DNA of 64,000 bases from positions 186,001 to 250,000 of the forward strand of contig JAHDBJ010000002.1 of NCBI GenBank assembly GCA_020630435.1, written 5' to 3'. Origin of the DNA: Saprospiraceae bacterium (lineage in GTDB: Bacteria > Bacteroidota > Bacteroidia > Chitinophagales > Saprospiraceae). Below, in pieces: positions 8,102 through 16,722 of the stretch. Both the position numbers and the translations under genes were made by a program. The notes beneath the pieces are model-generated. The model did not search any database, was not told the DNA's origin, and saw only the letters and a list, made by a program, of their open reading frames with translations. The first letter of the stretch is position 1. Every line of letters starts with the position of its first letter.

Positions 8102-10462
8102 ATGATAAAAAAAACAATCTTCTCCTTCATATTTTTAGGAATAGGAGTAATCTTGTTGGCACAGCCTGGTAAAGTACAAGAAACGTGGCAAGAAAGCTAT
8201 GAGAAAGCCGAAGCCTTAATGTTGCAACAAAGTTATTATAACGCTGCTGAATTATATAAAAAGACAATTAAATACCGTAAAAATGATATGGAATTGGTCT
8301 ATAAAGCAGCGGAAGCTTATCGTTTGGGTAGAAACTATCAAAGCGCCTCAAATTATTACAAACGCTTGATGCGATTAGTTAATAAAAATCAAGCTCAAGG
8401 AGAGTATCCTTTATTGGGTTTTAAACTAGGACAAATGCTCAAACAAGCGAACAAATATGACGAAGCAGAAGAAGCATTCTTTGTATTTAAATCAGAATAT
8501 AAAGGAGTAGATGCAGACAAATATAAAGAACTAGCAGCTATTGAAATGGAAGGTATCAAATTGACACGGAAGTCAATTGCTTCAAAATTAAAACTTAAAA
8601 ATACAAAAGTCGCTGCTCGAAAAATTAACAGCAAGTATACTGAATTTGCTCCAACACCTTATGGAGAGAACCAATTGGTCTATTCTTCGCTCAAATCCAA
8701 TGAGATGATTGAACCCAATAAGCGGCGAGTGATGTCAAAAATATATATTGCCAATATTGAAAACGAAGAACGTCCTACAGAAATTAAGGAATTCAATAGA
8801 ACCATAAATACAGATGGTACTCATGTCGGACATTCTGCTTTTTCAAAAGATGGTAATCGAATTTATTATACTGTTTGTGAATACGATATTGAAGAAAATC
8901 GTGTAAAATGTCAAATCTATATGGCAGAGAAAGGAGGGACAAATTGGCGCAAATCGGTTCGGCTAGGAGAAAGTGTAAATTCAGAAGGGTATGAAAGTAC
9001 GACACCTCATATTACAACTAATAATTCAGGAAATGATGTCTTATATTATGCTTCTAATCGTCCTGGTGGTACAGGAGGCCTAGATATTTGGGTGACGACT
9101 AGAGATGAATCAGGTAGTTTTTCTGCTCCTATTAATTTAGGGAATAAAATTAATACTGTAGGTGATGAAACGACACCATATTTTGATGATGCAATAGGCT
9201 ATGAAGATCCTCGACCTATATTATATTTTAGTTCAACAGGGCATCCAGGCTATGGAGGGTTTGACGTGTTTAGAGCCTTTAAAACAAATATCAACTTTAC
9301 ACAATGGAGCGACGTCGAAAATTTAGGACAAAATCTTAATACAGAGACGGATGAAATGTATTTTATTCTAAATGAAGCTAAAAATAAAGCCTATTTTGTG
9401 TCCAATAGAATTGGAGGAATGAGTGTCAAAGGAAGGACTTGTTGTGATGATATATTCACGGCCGATGTTGCTGATCCGAAAGAACCAGTCATTATTATAG
9501 CCGATGCATCAGGTTTAGTTTTTGATGATAAAAATAAGGTTATTCCTAATGCTAGAGTGACGATCTATAGGTTAGATGGAAATAATGCTCGAAAGAAAAT
9601 TGCAGCTTATAACACCCAGATAACGGGTTATCTTTTTGAAAATATAGCTCTGGATAAAGATTATCTTCTCGTAATGGAAAAAGATGGTTATCAGAAACAA
9701 GAGTATCAATTCAATACAAAAGGACTAGAAGAAAGTAAAGTTTTCCGTAAGGATTTTTATATTAAAAAGACGGAAAAACCAAAAGAACCAGAAGAAGATG
9801 CCGCTTTATTTGTTAAAGGGGTGGTTTATTCGGATAAAGGAGCTGCAGGAAGAACATACCTGAATAATGCCGATGTGGAAATTATTCGTATTCATCCAAA
9901 GAGTGGCAAACAAGTATCGTTTAAAACCCTACGAACATCAGACCAAGGAAACTTTAGTACCAAGCTTCCAATTGGCTACCGATATAAATTTATTGGTTCA
10001 GAACCCAATCACCTTTCTGCTTCTACTAGCATTAATGCCGTTAATATTACAGGCAATGAGACTAGAAATGTAGAACTGGTATTACGAACAACAGATAAGG
10101 ATGTAACCTTTAAGATCGAAAATATTTACTACGACTTTGATTCTGCAAAATTAAGAGACGAATCTATTCCGAATTTGCAAGTATTGTTAAATATCCTGAA
10201 TGACAATCCAACCATTGTTATAGAATTAGGATCGCATACCGATAGTAAGGGTAGTGATGCTTATAATTTAGGACTATCACAACGAAGGGCAGAAAGTGTA
10301 GTAGAATGGTTAGTCGCTCAAGGGGTTCCTTCTAGCCGTTTGGTGGCAAAAGGCTATGGAGAAACAAGCCCTGTTGCACCAAATACTAATCCAGATGGCT
10401 CAGATAATCCAGATGGACGACAGTTAAACAGACGTACAGAGTTTAAATTGATTAGTCAGTAA
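8102..10462 (+). CDS. OmpA-family protein with TPR, PD40 propeller and carboxypeptidase-like domains (PorE-like)
   Basis: This 786-residue protein has a signal peptide (MIKKTIFSFIFLGIGVILLA). TPR-like helices fill about 30-160 (YYNAAELYKKTIKYRKND). PD40 beta-propeller blades follow at about 180-450 (HSAFSKDGNRIYYT, LYYASNRPGGTGGLDIW, YFVSNRIGGM). One or two carboxypeptidase-regulatory-like folds come next, at about 465-560 and 590-670. The C-terminal OmpA domain lies at about 680-786 (YYDFDSAKLRDES, GSHTDSKGSD, LNRRTEFKL) and should bind peptidoglycan. This layout matches PorE-type proteins that tie T9SS complexes to the wall. It ends the adhesin/porP cassette and is followed by a good terminator. 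It is probably a cassette-specific paralogue. Confidence 0.9.
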   Translation: MIKKTIFSFIFLGIGVILLAQPGKVQETWQESYEKAEALMLQQSYYNAAELYKKTIKYRKNDMELVYKAAEAYRLGRNYQSASNYYKRLMRLVNKNQAQGEYPLLGFKLGQMLKQANKYDEAEEAFFVFKSEYKGVDADKYKELAAIEMEGIKLTRKSIASKLKLKNTKVAARKINSKYTEFAPTPYGENQLVYSSLKSNEMIEPNKRRVMSKIYIANIENEERPTEIKEFNRTINTDGTHVGHSAFSKDGNRIYYTVCEYDIEENRVKCQIYMAEKGGTNWRKSVRLGESVNSEGYESTTPHITTNNSGNDVLYYASNRPGGTGGLDIWVTTRDESGSFSAPINLGNKINTVGDETTPYFDDAIGYEDPRPILYFSSTGHPGYGGFDVFRAFKTNINFTQWSDVENLGQNLNTETDEMYFILNEAKNKAYFVSNRIGGMSVKGRTCCDDIFTADVADPKEPVIIIADASGLVFDDKNKVIPNARVTIYRLDGNNARKKIAAYNTQITGYLFENIALDKDYLLVMEKDGYQKQEYQFNTKGLEESKVFRKDFYIKKTEKPKEPEEDAALFVKGVVYSDKGAAGRTYLNNADVEIIRIHPKSGKQVSFKTLRTSDQGNFSTKLPIGYRYKFIGSEPNHLSASTSINAVNITGNETRNVELVLRTTDKDVTFKIENIYYDFDSAKLRDESIPNLQVLLNILNDNPTIVIELGSHTDSKGSDAYNLGLSQRRAESVVEWLVAQGVPSSRLVAKGYGETSPVAPNTNPDGSDNPDGRQLNRRTEFKLISQ

Positions 10463-10484
10463 TTAAATTCTTCACCTTATATTA

Positions 10485-10522
10485 AAAGCCTGCCTATTTA
10501 CCCTAATAGACAGGCTTTTTTT
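10485..10522 (+). terminator. rho-independent terminator of the adhesin cassette
   Basis: AAAGCCTGCCTA (10485-10496) pairs with TAGACAGGCTTT with a single mismatch. The stem is followed by a T-run to 10522. It lies 23 bp after the OmpA/PD40 stop. Confidence 0.85.
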
Positions 10523-10541
10523 AGAACTGAGATTTGAATAT

Positions 10542-11120
10542 TTAATCGCAAGGATCACAATCACAGCTTAGTACCATATCATAGTTATCGAAAGCTGTAT
10601 ATTTTCCGTATTTTCTATATTGATTTAGATTTTTTAAAAGGTTATTTCGGATTGAAGCAGCAGCAATATTATTTTCAATATACTCAATAACATCTTTAAG
10701 GCTATCTCCAAGTTTTTTACAATTTATAGCCTCGAAAATGGTGAATTTTCCTTTAGAATAATGAGCTATATTACTATATGATTCTGAAAAATGAATGGAA
10801 GCAAAATGATAAAAATGATTATCAATAAATTCAACACATTGAATAAATGATTTATCATCAAAAGTATTTGCTTGGTGATTCTTTTTATCAAGAAGATCGT
10901 AGATGAAAAAATTTATTCCTCCTAGTGAATCTACTTCTGCTAACGAATAAGTATGATATTTATTTATGGATTTTGATAATTGTTTTATTAAGGATATATT
11001 TTTAATGCAATCTTGGAGTTTTTGATTTTTAATACTGCTTAAATCTTGATTGATAACCTTTGTTGTATAGCAAGAAGTAAGGATGAAAATAAGGATGATA
11101 CTTAATGTTTTATAGTACAT
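10542..11120 (-). CDS. hypothetical lipoprotein
   Basis: I do not recognise this 192-residue protein. It starts with a lipoprotein signal (MYYKTLSIILIFILTSC, Cys17 at the lipobox), so it should be lipid-anchored in the envelope. The mature part is mostly helical and lysine/asparagine-rich. It ends in a cysteine-rich tail, SCDCDPCD, which could bind a metal or form disulfides. The gene converges on the OmpA/PD40 gene and diverges from the pentapeptide-repeat gene. No domain is evident. Confidence 0.65.
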   Translation of the reverse strand: MYYKTLSIILIFILTSCYTTKVINQDLSSIKNQKLQDCIKNISLIKQLSKSINKYHTYSLAEVDSLGGINFFIYDLLDKKNHQANTFDDKSFIQCVEFIDNHFYHFASIHFSESYSNIAHYSKGKFTIFEAINCKKLGDSLKDVIEYIENNIAAASIRNNLLKNLNQYRKYGKYTAFDNYDMVLSCDCDPCD

Positions 11121-11239
11121 AAAATACGAGGATTTAGTTATTTAAATACAGTAAGTAGGTTTACCGAATTAATCGAATAATTTATATGCGTCAAAATGAA
11201 CTATCAATTAAGTCAACCTACTTACGTCTCATTATTTTT

Positions 11240-11247
11240 TATTTTTG
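11240..11247 (+). promoter_or_regulatory. likely -7 promoter element of the pentapeptide-repeat operon
   Basis: TATTTTTG matches TAnnTTTG, 24 bp before the start at 11272. No TTG is found 19-21 bp upstream. Confidence 0.45.
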
Positions 11248-11271
11248 TAAATACTAAAAGTATTCAAACAA

Positions 11272-11847
11272 ATGGAAAAGCAATTTATTGTAGACAAAGA
11301 ATTTTTAAACGAAGACTTTTCAACTACTAGGTGGCAGGGAGGAGAATACGATAATTGTTCCTTTACCAATTGTAACTTAGCCGCATTTGATTTATCCAAT
11401 AGTATATTTTTAGATTGTGTGTTTGAAAACTGTGATCTTAGTAATGTTGTGCTGTATAAAACAGCATTTAGAAAGGTTCAATTCAATGCTTGTAAACTCT
11501 TAGGACTTCAATTTGAGGATTGTAATGACTTCTTGTTTGAAGTTAATTTTAAAAATTGTCTATTGAATATGGCATCTTTTTACCAATGTCAATTAAAAAA
11601 TACTGCTTTCATCAATTGCAGCCTACACGAAGTAGAGTTTTCAGGAGCAAATCTAAGGAATGCAAATTTACAAGGAAGCGATCTATTAGGGGCAATCTTT
11701 GACCAAACAAACCTAGAAGAAGCAGACCTAACTAATGCACTTAGATTTGCTATAGATCCTGAAAAAAACAACATCAAAAAAGCAAAATTCTCACTAGAAG
11801 GCTTAGAAGGATTACTATATAAATACAACATCATTATAGAAAAATAG
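11272..11847 (+). CDS. pentapeptide-repeat protein
   Basis: This 191-residue protein is built almost wholly of pentapeptide repeats with the A(D/N)LXX pattern. Examples are CSFTNCNLAAFDLSNSIF near the start and ANLRNANLQGSDLLGAIF at about 125-142. Such repeats fold into a four-sided right-handed beta helix. Qnr and MfpA proteins of this class mimic DNA and shield gyrase, and the length is near theirs. The cysteine-rich first half and a C-terminal helical cap (KAKFSLEGLEGLLYKYNI) suggest a Bacteroidota group of unknown role. It directly abuts the P-loop gene, so the two are co-transcribed. A gyrase link is only a possibility. Confidence 0.85.
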   Translation: MEKQFIVDKEFLNEDFSTTRWQGGEYDNCSFTNCNLAAFDLSNSIFLDCVFENCDLSNVVLYKTAFRKVQFNACKLLGLQFEDCNDFLFEVNFKNCLLNMASFYQCQLKNTAFINCSLHEVEFSGANLRNANLQGSDLLGAIFDQTNLEEADLTNALRFAIDPEKNNIKKAKFSLEGLEGLLYKYNIIIEK

Positions 11848-12369
11848 ATGGGTGCAAAAATATACATGATTACAGGAGCATCGGGTGTCGGTAAAACCAC
11901 TTTACTCCAACAATTACAAGAAGATTTAGAAGAAGGAGCGTATCAATTTTATAAATTTGATGAGATAGGAGTTCCTCCATTTGAAGAGATGGTTAGAGAT
12001 TATGGTTCGCCTTCAGCATGGCAAAAAGCTAAAACAGTAGAATGGATAGAAATATTAATTCGTAAAGCAGCTAAAAATACGACTTCTATAATATTTGAAG
12101 GACAAATGAATCTAGATTTTATAATAGAAGGCTTTAAAGAACACAAGTTTACAGAGTATAAAATAATCTTGATAGATTGTGAAGCTGGGGAAATAAAAAG
12201 GCGATTGATAGAAGAGCGTAACCAACCCGAATTAGCCAATGCTGATATGGTCAATTGGCTTAAGTTTTTACGAAAACAAGGACAACAATACGAAGTGGCT
12301 ATAATTAATACTGCAAATAAAACAGTAGAAGAAGTGGGACAGCATTTTAAAGAAATAATCCAGTCCTAA
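11848..12369 (+). CDS. small P-loop nucleotide kinase-like protein
   Basis: This 173-residue protein carries Walker A near the N-terminus (ITGASGVGKTTLLQQL, residues about 7-22). It also has a hydrophobic strand IILIDC and a lid-like basic stretch (EIKRRLIEERNQPELAN). The size and layout fit small nucleoside/nucleotide kinase-like or AAA_33-type proteins that phosphorylate small molecules. The substrate is unknown. The gene starts on the base after the stop of the pentapeptide-repeat gene, and its stop overlaps the next start by one base (TAATG). The three are therefore very likely one operon. A guanylate-kinase-like fold is the main alternative. Confidence 0.7.
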   Translation: MGAKIYMITGASGVGKTTLLQQLQEDLEEGAYQFYKFDEIGVPPFEEMVRDYGSPSAWQKAKTVEWIEILIRKAAKNTTSIIFEGQMNLDFIIEGFKEHKFTEYKIILIDCEAGEIKRRLIEERNQPELANADMVNWLKFLRKQGQQYEVAIINTANKTVEEVGQHFKEIIQS

Positions 12370-13040
12370 TGCAAAAAAGAAAACGTATAATTATTTTAGA
12401 TGATATAATTGACTCCTGTAGATTGATGCCTACGATTATACAATCATTCTTTTTCTTCTTAGGCTTATTGTTCGTTACCTTTTTCTTACAAATTGGTTTA
12501 TTTTATTTTTTATATGTTGTTATTCTAATTCAGGTAGTATTTATTCTTTTATTAGGTCAAAAGAATAGAATCTATAGAAGGATTTCTAAAATTGAAAATG
12601 CTATTCAACTACAAATTTTATGGGTGAAGACGAAGAAAGATGAGCGTATCTTGCATCAAAAACGATTCTTAAATTTTATACTAAGCTTTGTATCTATATT
12701 GATACTATATTACTACGATTTTACAAATATCAAGTTCATAATCATATTAGCTTTATTTTCTTTATTGTTTTTCTTGAAAATAATATTTTATGTGCCCGTA
12801 TTGAATATTAGAATCGTACAAGAAGAAGGGATGTTTCAAGTCAGCAACGAAGCGAAGGGCGAGTCTGTCGAATTCCAACTATATGAAATGAATTCGATTG
12901 ACATCTATAGCAATAAAATTAGAATTGCAAGTGATAAAGACTATATTGATGCTGAAATGGACTTTATCTCAAATAAAGAAAGAAGTAAAGTCTATACTTT
13001 TCTTAAAGGGCTTAAGATATGCGAAGTCAATATACGTTAA
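12369..13040 (+). CDS. hypothetical four-helix membrane protein
   Basis: I do not recognise this 223-residue protein. It has two pairs of hydrophobic helices (about 23-43 and 46-62, then about 100-116 and 122-142). Between the pairs is a basic cytoplasmic stretch, and a soluble C-terminal domain of about 75 residues follows (NIRIVQEEGMFQVSNEAKGE onward). The C-terminal part looks like a small beta-rich domain. Its start overlaps the stop of the P-loop gene by one base, so it is translationally coupled as the third gene of a pentapeptide-repeat/P-loop/membrane set. The function is open. Confidence 0.6.
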   Translation: MQKRKRIIILDDIIDSCRLMPTIIQSFFFFLGLLFVTFFLQIGLFYFLYVVILIQVVFILLLGQKNRIYRRISKIENAIQLQILWVKTKKDERILHQKRFLNFILSFVSILILYYYDFTNIKFIIILALFSLLFFLKIIFYVPVLNIRIVQEEGMFQVSNEAKGESVEFQLYEMNSIDIYSNKIRIASDKDYIDAEMDFISNKERSKVYTFLKGLKICEVNIR

Positions 13041-13229
13041 TCTTCTGGACGTTTAGTAAATAGACGATGAATCCTATTGATAATATTTGAAATAAGTTTT
13101 TTGTGATGAAATTTTTAAATAAATTTACATAGAATACGAATTTTTCACATAAACCATTACCAGCCATAGCATATAGTTTTCTTATTTTACGGTGTACTTA
13201 GAATCATTTTTTAAAAAGACAGTTATAAA

Positions 13230-13562
13230 ATGCCTAAAAAAAATAAAGTCAGCAAACGATATTTTTCTATAGGGGAAGTGGCGAAAGAATTTGGTGTATC
13301 CAAATCCTTGATTCGGTTTTGGGAAACAGAATTTAAGTTTTTAAAGCCACATAAAAATAGTAAAGGAGATAGGCGATTTACAGAAGAAAATATCCAGCAA
13401 CTTCGGATTATTTACAATCTTGTAAAAGAGCGGGGCTTTACCCTTGAAGGTGCAAAGCAAGAAATTAAAAACCAAAAGAACAGGCTAAAAAACCAACAAA
13501 AGGCAGTTGATAAATTAGTAGAAATAAAAAGTTTTCTACAAGAATTACGGAATAAAATATAA
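13230..13562 (+). CDS. MerR-family transcriptional regulator
   Basis: This 110-residue protein has an N-terminal MerR winged HTH. YFSIGEVAKEFGVSKSLIRF begins at about residue 12, followed by a wing with KGDRRFTEENIQQLR. A lysine-rich coiled coil for dimerisation spans about 70-110. There is no C-terminal effector domain and no cysteine cluster, so it is not a metal sensor of the classic MerR kind. Short MerR proteins of this type are common in Bacteroidota. The gene converges on glpD, 4 bp away, with no obvious partner. Targets are unknown. Confidence 0.85.
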   Translation: MPKKNKVSKRYFSIGEVAKEFGVSKSLIRFWETEFKFLKPHKNSKGDRRFTEENIQQLRIIYNLVKERGFTLEGAKQEIKNQKNRLKNQQKAVDKLVEIKSFLQELRNKI

Positions 13563-13566
13563 AGTT

Positions 13567-15252
13567 CTAATCATGTACTAGAGATCCCTTGAATTCAATA
13601 ACTTCTTTATAAGCATCTTTAAACTGCTCTATTTCTAGTGTTTTTCGATCTTTATCCCAATCTAACCACTCTGCCATTTTTTTAGCCACAAAAGGATATA
13701 TTTCTGCTAGGCTTGGACGCTCAAAATATAATCTACCAGTACGTCTAATTAGAAAATCACTAATGGTTGTCGACATTTCAAAATGAATACTATACCATAA
13801 CTCAGCAAGTAGTAGTCGTTGAGAGGCACTTTGAATAGCAGGATAAAACTCATAGGCTTTATCAATAATATCGTCTGTATGACTACCATATTTATAAACT
13901 AATCCAACGACGTCTTTTTTTGTCAATCCAATTTGACTGACTTCGCCTGTTCTTTTTTCAATAAAAATTTCAATGGCCTCTTGGCTATCAAAATTTCCAC
14001 CACTTAAGATAATATTTTCAGTCTGGCACGCCTTTAAATTTTCATATTTTGATTCCTTAAAACGTTGTAAAGATTTTATAGCAGCATTAACAACCCGTTC
14101 AGCCATTTTACGATAGCCCGTTAACTTTCCGCCTGCAATGGAAATTAAGCCCGAATCGTGATAAAAAATCTCATCTTTTCTAGATAGCTCAGATGGATCT
14201 TTTCCTTCCTCGTGGATAAGTGGACGAAGCCCCGCCCAAGAAGAGATGACATCATTTATTGTAAGATTTGTATTAGGAAACATATAGTTTACCGCATTCA
14301 AAACATATTGTGCATCAGCATTATCCGTATTTGGGTTATCTATTTTATCAATGTATGTAGTATCTGTTGTGCCGATATAAGTAGTATCACCTCTTGGAAT
14401 GGCAAAAACCATTCGACTATCACTATTGACATCAAAATAGACAGATTGTTGAAGGGGGAGCCTTGTTCTAGGTATTACTAGATGGACACCCTTCGTTAAA
14501 TGTAGTTTTTTACCTTTTATGACTTCGGTGTCAAGACGTCGTACAGTATCTACCCAAGGTCCTGTTGCATTAATAATTTGACGAGCCTTGATTTGATGCC
14601 GTTCTAGAGCTATAGTATCAACAATGTTAACCCCAATTATTTTCTCATTATGATAAATAAAAGAGGTTGCTTCTGCATGATTAACACATTTTGCACCGTA
14701 TTGAGTGGCTGTTTTTATATTTTCAATTGTGAGTCGAGCATCATCTGATCGATATTCAAAATAAAGTCCTCCGCCTTTTAAAACATCCGTACGCAATAAG
14801 GGTTCGGCGGCAGCCGTTTCCTTAGCAGATAACATTTTCCTTCGTTCATCATCTTCTACCCCTGCCAACCAATCGTAGACCCAAAGTCCAATAGAACTCA
14901 TCGTTTTGCCAAGAGAACCATCCTCAACAATGGGCAAAAGCATTTTTTCAGGAATGACAATATGACGGGCATTCTTATGTACAATGGCTCTTTCTAAACC
15001 GACTTCTCGTACCAAACCAATCTCAAACTGTTTTAAATATCGTAATCCTCCATGTATGAGTTTTGTAGAACGACTACTCGTCCCCCAAGCAAAGTCATTC
15101 TTTTCTACTAGAGCAACACTCAATCCTCTACTAGCAGCGTCAAGGGCAATTCCCGCACCAGTAATCCCACCACCAATAATTAGAATATCAAATGGCTGAT
15201 TTGACATTTCTATTAGTAATTCATCTCTATTTTTTGCAGAAAATGTTTTCAT
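13567..15252 (-). CDS. glpD: glycerol-3-phosphate dehydrogenase (FAD-dependent, GlpD type)
   Basis: This 561-residue enzyme oxidises sn-glycerol 3-phosphate to dihydroxyacetone phosphate and passes electrons to the quinone pool at the inner membrane. The FAD-binding Rossmann motif is GGGITGAG (27-34). It is followed by the family hallmark TSSRSTKLIHGGLRYL and, later, GPWVDTVRRLD and AIPRGDTTYIGTTDT. The C-terminal DAO_C domain is present and the length is normal. It lies 2 bp after the VOC-fold gene on the same strand, so they form an operon. No glpK or glpF is in the window. High confidence. Confidence 0.94.
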   Translation of the reverse strand: MKTFSAKNRDELLIEMSNQPFDILIIGGGITGAGIALDAASRGLSVALVEKNDFAWGTSSRSTKLIHGGLRYLKQFEIGLVREVGLERAIVHKNARHIVIPEKMLLPIVEDGSLGKTMSSIGLWVYDWLAGVEDDERRKMLSAKETAAAEPLLRTDVLKGGGLYFEYRSDDARLTIENIKTATQYGAKCVNHAEATSFIYHNEKIIGVNIVDTIALERHQIKARQIINATGPWVDTVRRLDTEVIKGKKLHLTKGVHLVIPRTRLPLQQSVYFDVNSDSRMVFAIPRGDTTYIGTTDTTYIDKIDNPNTDNADAQYVLNAVNYMFPNTNLTINDVISSWAGLRPLIHEEGKDPSELSRKDEIFYHDSGLISIAGGKLTGYRKMAERVVNAAIKSLQRFKESKYENLKACQTENIILSGGNFDSQEAIEIFIEKRTGEVSQIGLTKKDVVGLVYKYGSHTDDIIDKAYEFYPAIQSASQRLLLAELWYSIHFEMSTTISDFLIRRTGRLYFERPSLAEIYPFVAKKMAEWLDWDKDRKTLEIEQFKDAYKEVIEFKGSLVHD

Positions 15253-15254
15253 TT

Positions 15255-15641
15255 TTATCTATGATTTTTTAGCTGAAATAAAAAGCCCTCTTCATCTTTA
15301 TAAGCTATCATATTTCCAGCAGGATCTCTAAATTTAGCTACTTTACCCCAATCAAATTCGTAGTATTTTATATCAATTCCTTTTTGTCGAATAATATCCG
15401 CAGCAGCTTTTACATCATCAACATTGATGCGAATACAAGTCGAAGCTTTATCCTGTTTTTCAATGTTCATATATTCTGGACGATCTTCTCGTTCTACCAT
15501 CAAATAAGTATCAAACAAATCAAAACAAGTTAAGTCTGGGGTATCGAATAATATTGTTAATTCTAATATGTTTTTATAAAATGATACACAAGTCTCATAT
15601 TTATTGACATACAAAATTAAGCCAGTTCGTGCTATCTTCAT
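15255..15641 (-). CDS. VOC-fold (glyoxalase/bleomycin-resistance) protein
   Basis: This is a 128-residue single VOC domain. It opens MKIARTGLILYVNKYETC, the usual first beta strand of the fold. Near the end it has FRDPAGNMIAYKDEEG, the strand that normally carries a metal-ligand glutamate. I chose the Met at 15641 because the fold begins there; an in-frame ATG at 15665 would add eight basic residues of no clear use. VOC proteins include glyoxalases, dioxygenases and antibiotic-binding proteins, so the reaction cannot be named. It is probably co-transcribed with glpD, 2 bp downstream. Confidence 0.8.
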   Translation of the reverse strand: MKIARTGLILYVNKYETCVSFYKNILELTILFDTPDLTCFDLFDTYLMVEREDRPEYMNIEKQDKASTCIRINVDDVKAAADIIRQKGIDIKYYEFDWGKVAKFRDPAGNMIAYKDEEGFLFQLKNHR

Positions 15642-15789
15642 AATTTCTTTTCTTTTAAATTTCAACGTACAAAGAGCAGTTTTGTTAGCTTATTTTTTAT
15701 AAAAATTCTATTTTGCGGCAAAAATAGCTTTCTTTCAATTTCTTAAGAGCGTTTTATGAAGACTTAACTTAAAGATAAATTTTATTTAA

Positions 15790-16707
15790 ATGAGTTTAAA
15801 AATAATTTTTATGGGAACACCAGATTTTGCTGTTCCTTCCTTAGATATTTTGCTTGAAAATGGATATGATATAGTTGGTGTCATAACAGCAACCGATAAG
15901 TGGGGTGGGAGAGGTAATAAAAAACGCCTAGAGTCTGCGGTTAAAAAATATGCTTTAGAGAAAGGATTGAATATATTGCAACCTAAAAATCTAAAAGGTG
16001 CTAAATTTTTAAAAAAATTAGAAGCACTTAATGCAGATTTGCAAGTGGTTGTAGCCTTTAGAATGCTGCCAGAAGTCGTTTGGAATATGCCAACACATGG
16101 AACAATTAACCTACATGGCTCTTTACTACCGAAATATCGAGGAGCTGCACCTATACATTGGGCGGTCATTAATGGAGAAAAAACAACTGGTGTTACTAGC
16201 TTTAAGCTTAAGCATGAGATAGATACAGGTAATATGATATTCCAAGAGGAAATACCAATTGGAGCAGACGAGTCAACAGGGGAAGTACATGATAGAATGA
16301 TGCAGGTAGGAGCGGCGATAGTTTTGAAGACGGTAAAAGCAATTGAAAGTGGAGATTATACGCCGATAGCTCAAAATGAAAGTCTGGTAAGTAAAGCCCC
16401 TAAATTAACGACAGAAATTTGTGAGCTTAATTTTGATCAACCTGTCAAAAAAGTACATGACTTTATTCGTGGTTTAAACCCATATCCAGTAGCTTGGACA
16501 GTCTTAGATGGATTAAAACTGAAAATCTATCGTTCTAAAATAGAAAAAATAGAGCATCAAAAGGCGCTTGGTACGTTTATTTCTAATCAAAAAAACGAAT
16601 TAAAAATAGCCTGTCAAGATGGTTTTATTCATTTATTAGAACTACAATTGCAAGGTAGAAAAAAGATGGATGTTAAAGCCTTTTTAAATGGATATACGAT
16701 CAAGTAG
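15790..16707 (+). CDS. fmt: methionyl-tRNA formyltransferase
   Basis: This 305-residue enzyme formylates Met-tRNAfMet using 10-formyl-tetrahydrofolate, the step that primes bacterial translation. The N-terminal formyltransferase domain starts MSLKIIFMGTPDFAVP. It carries the active-site block INLHGSLLPKYRGAAPIHWA, with the catalytic Asn and His, and the catalytic Asp in HEIDTGN. The C-terminal OB-like domain contains FIRGLNPYPVAWT. Length is normal. It is followed 15 bp downstream by a DNA adenine methylase gene on the same strand; no def (deformylase) gene is adjacent. Very secure. Confidence 0.96.
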   Translation: MSLKIIFMGTPDFAVPSLDILLENGYDIVGVITATDKWGGRGNKKRLESAVKKYALEKGLNILQPKNLKGAKFLKKLEALNADLQVVVAFRMLPEVVWNMPTHGTINLHGSLLPKYRGAAPIHWAVINGEKTTGVTSFKLKHEIDTGNMIFQEEIPIGADESTGEVHDRMMQVGAAIVLKTVKAIESGDYTPIAQNESLVSKAPKLTTEICELNFDQPVKKVHDFIRGLNPYPVAWTVLDGLKLKIYRSKIEKIEHQKALGTFISNQKNELKIACQDGFIHLLELQLQGRKKMDVKAFLNGYTIK

Positions 16708-16722
16708 TTTTGTGAGGTAAAT

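Noticed and set aside
15742-15768. CTTAAG and CTTAAC before fmt as a Pho-box
   Set aside because: The two sites are 21 bp apart with no middle repeat, so the 11-bp pattern is not met.
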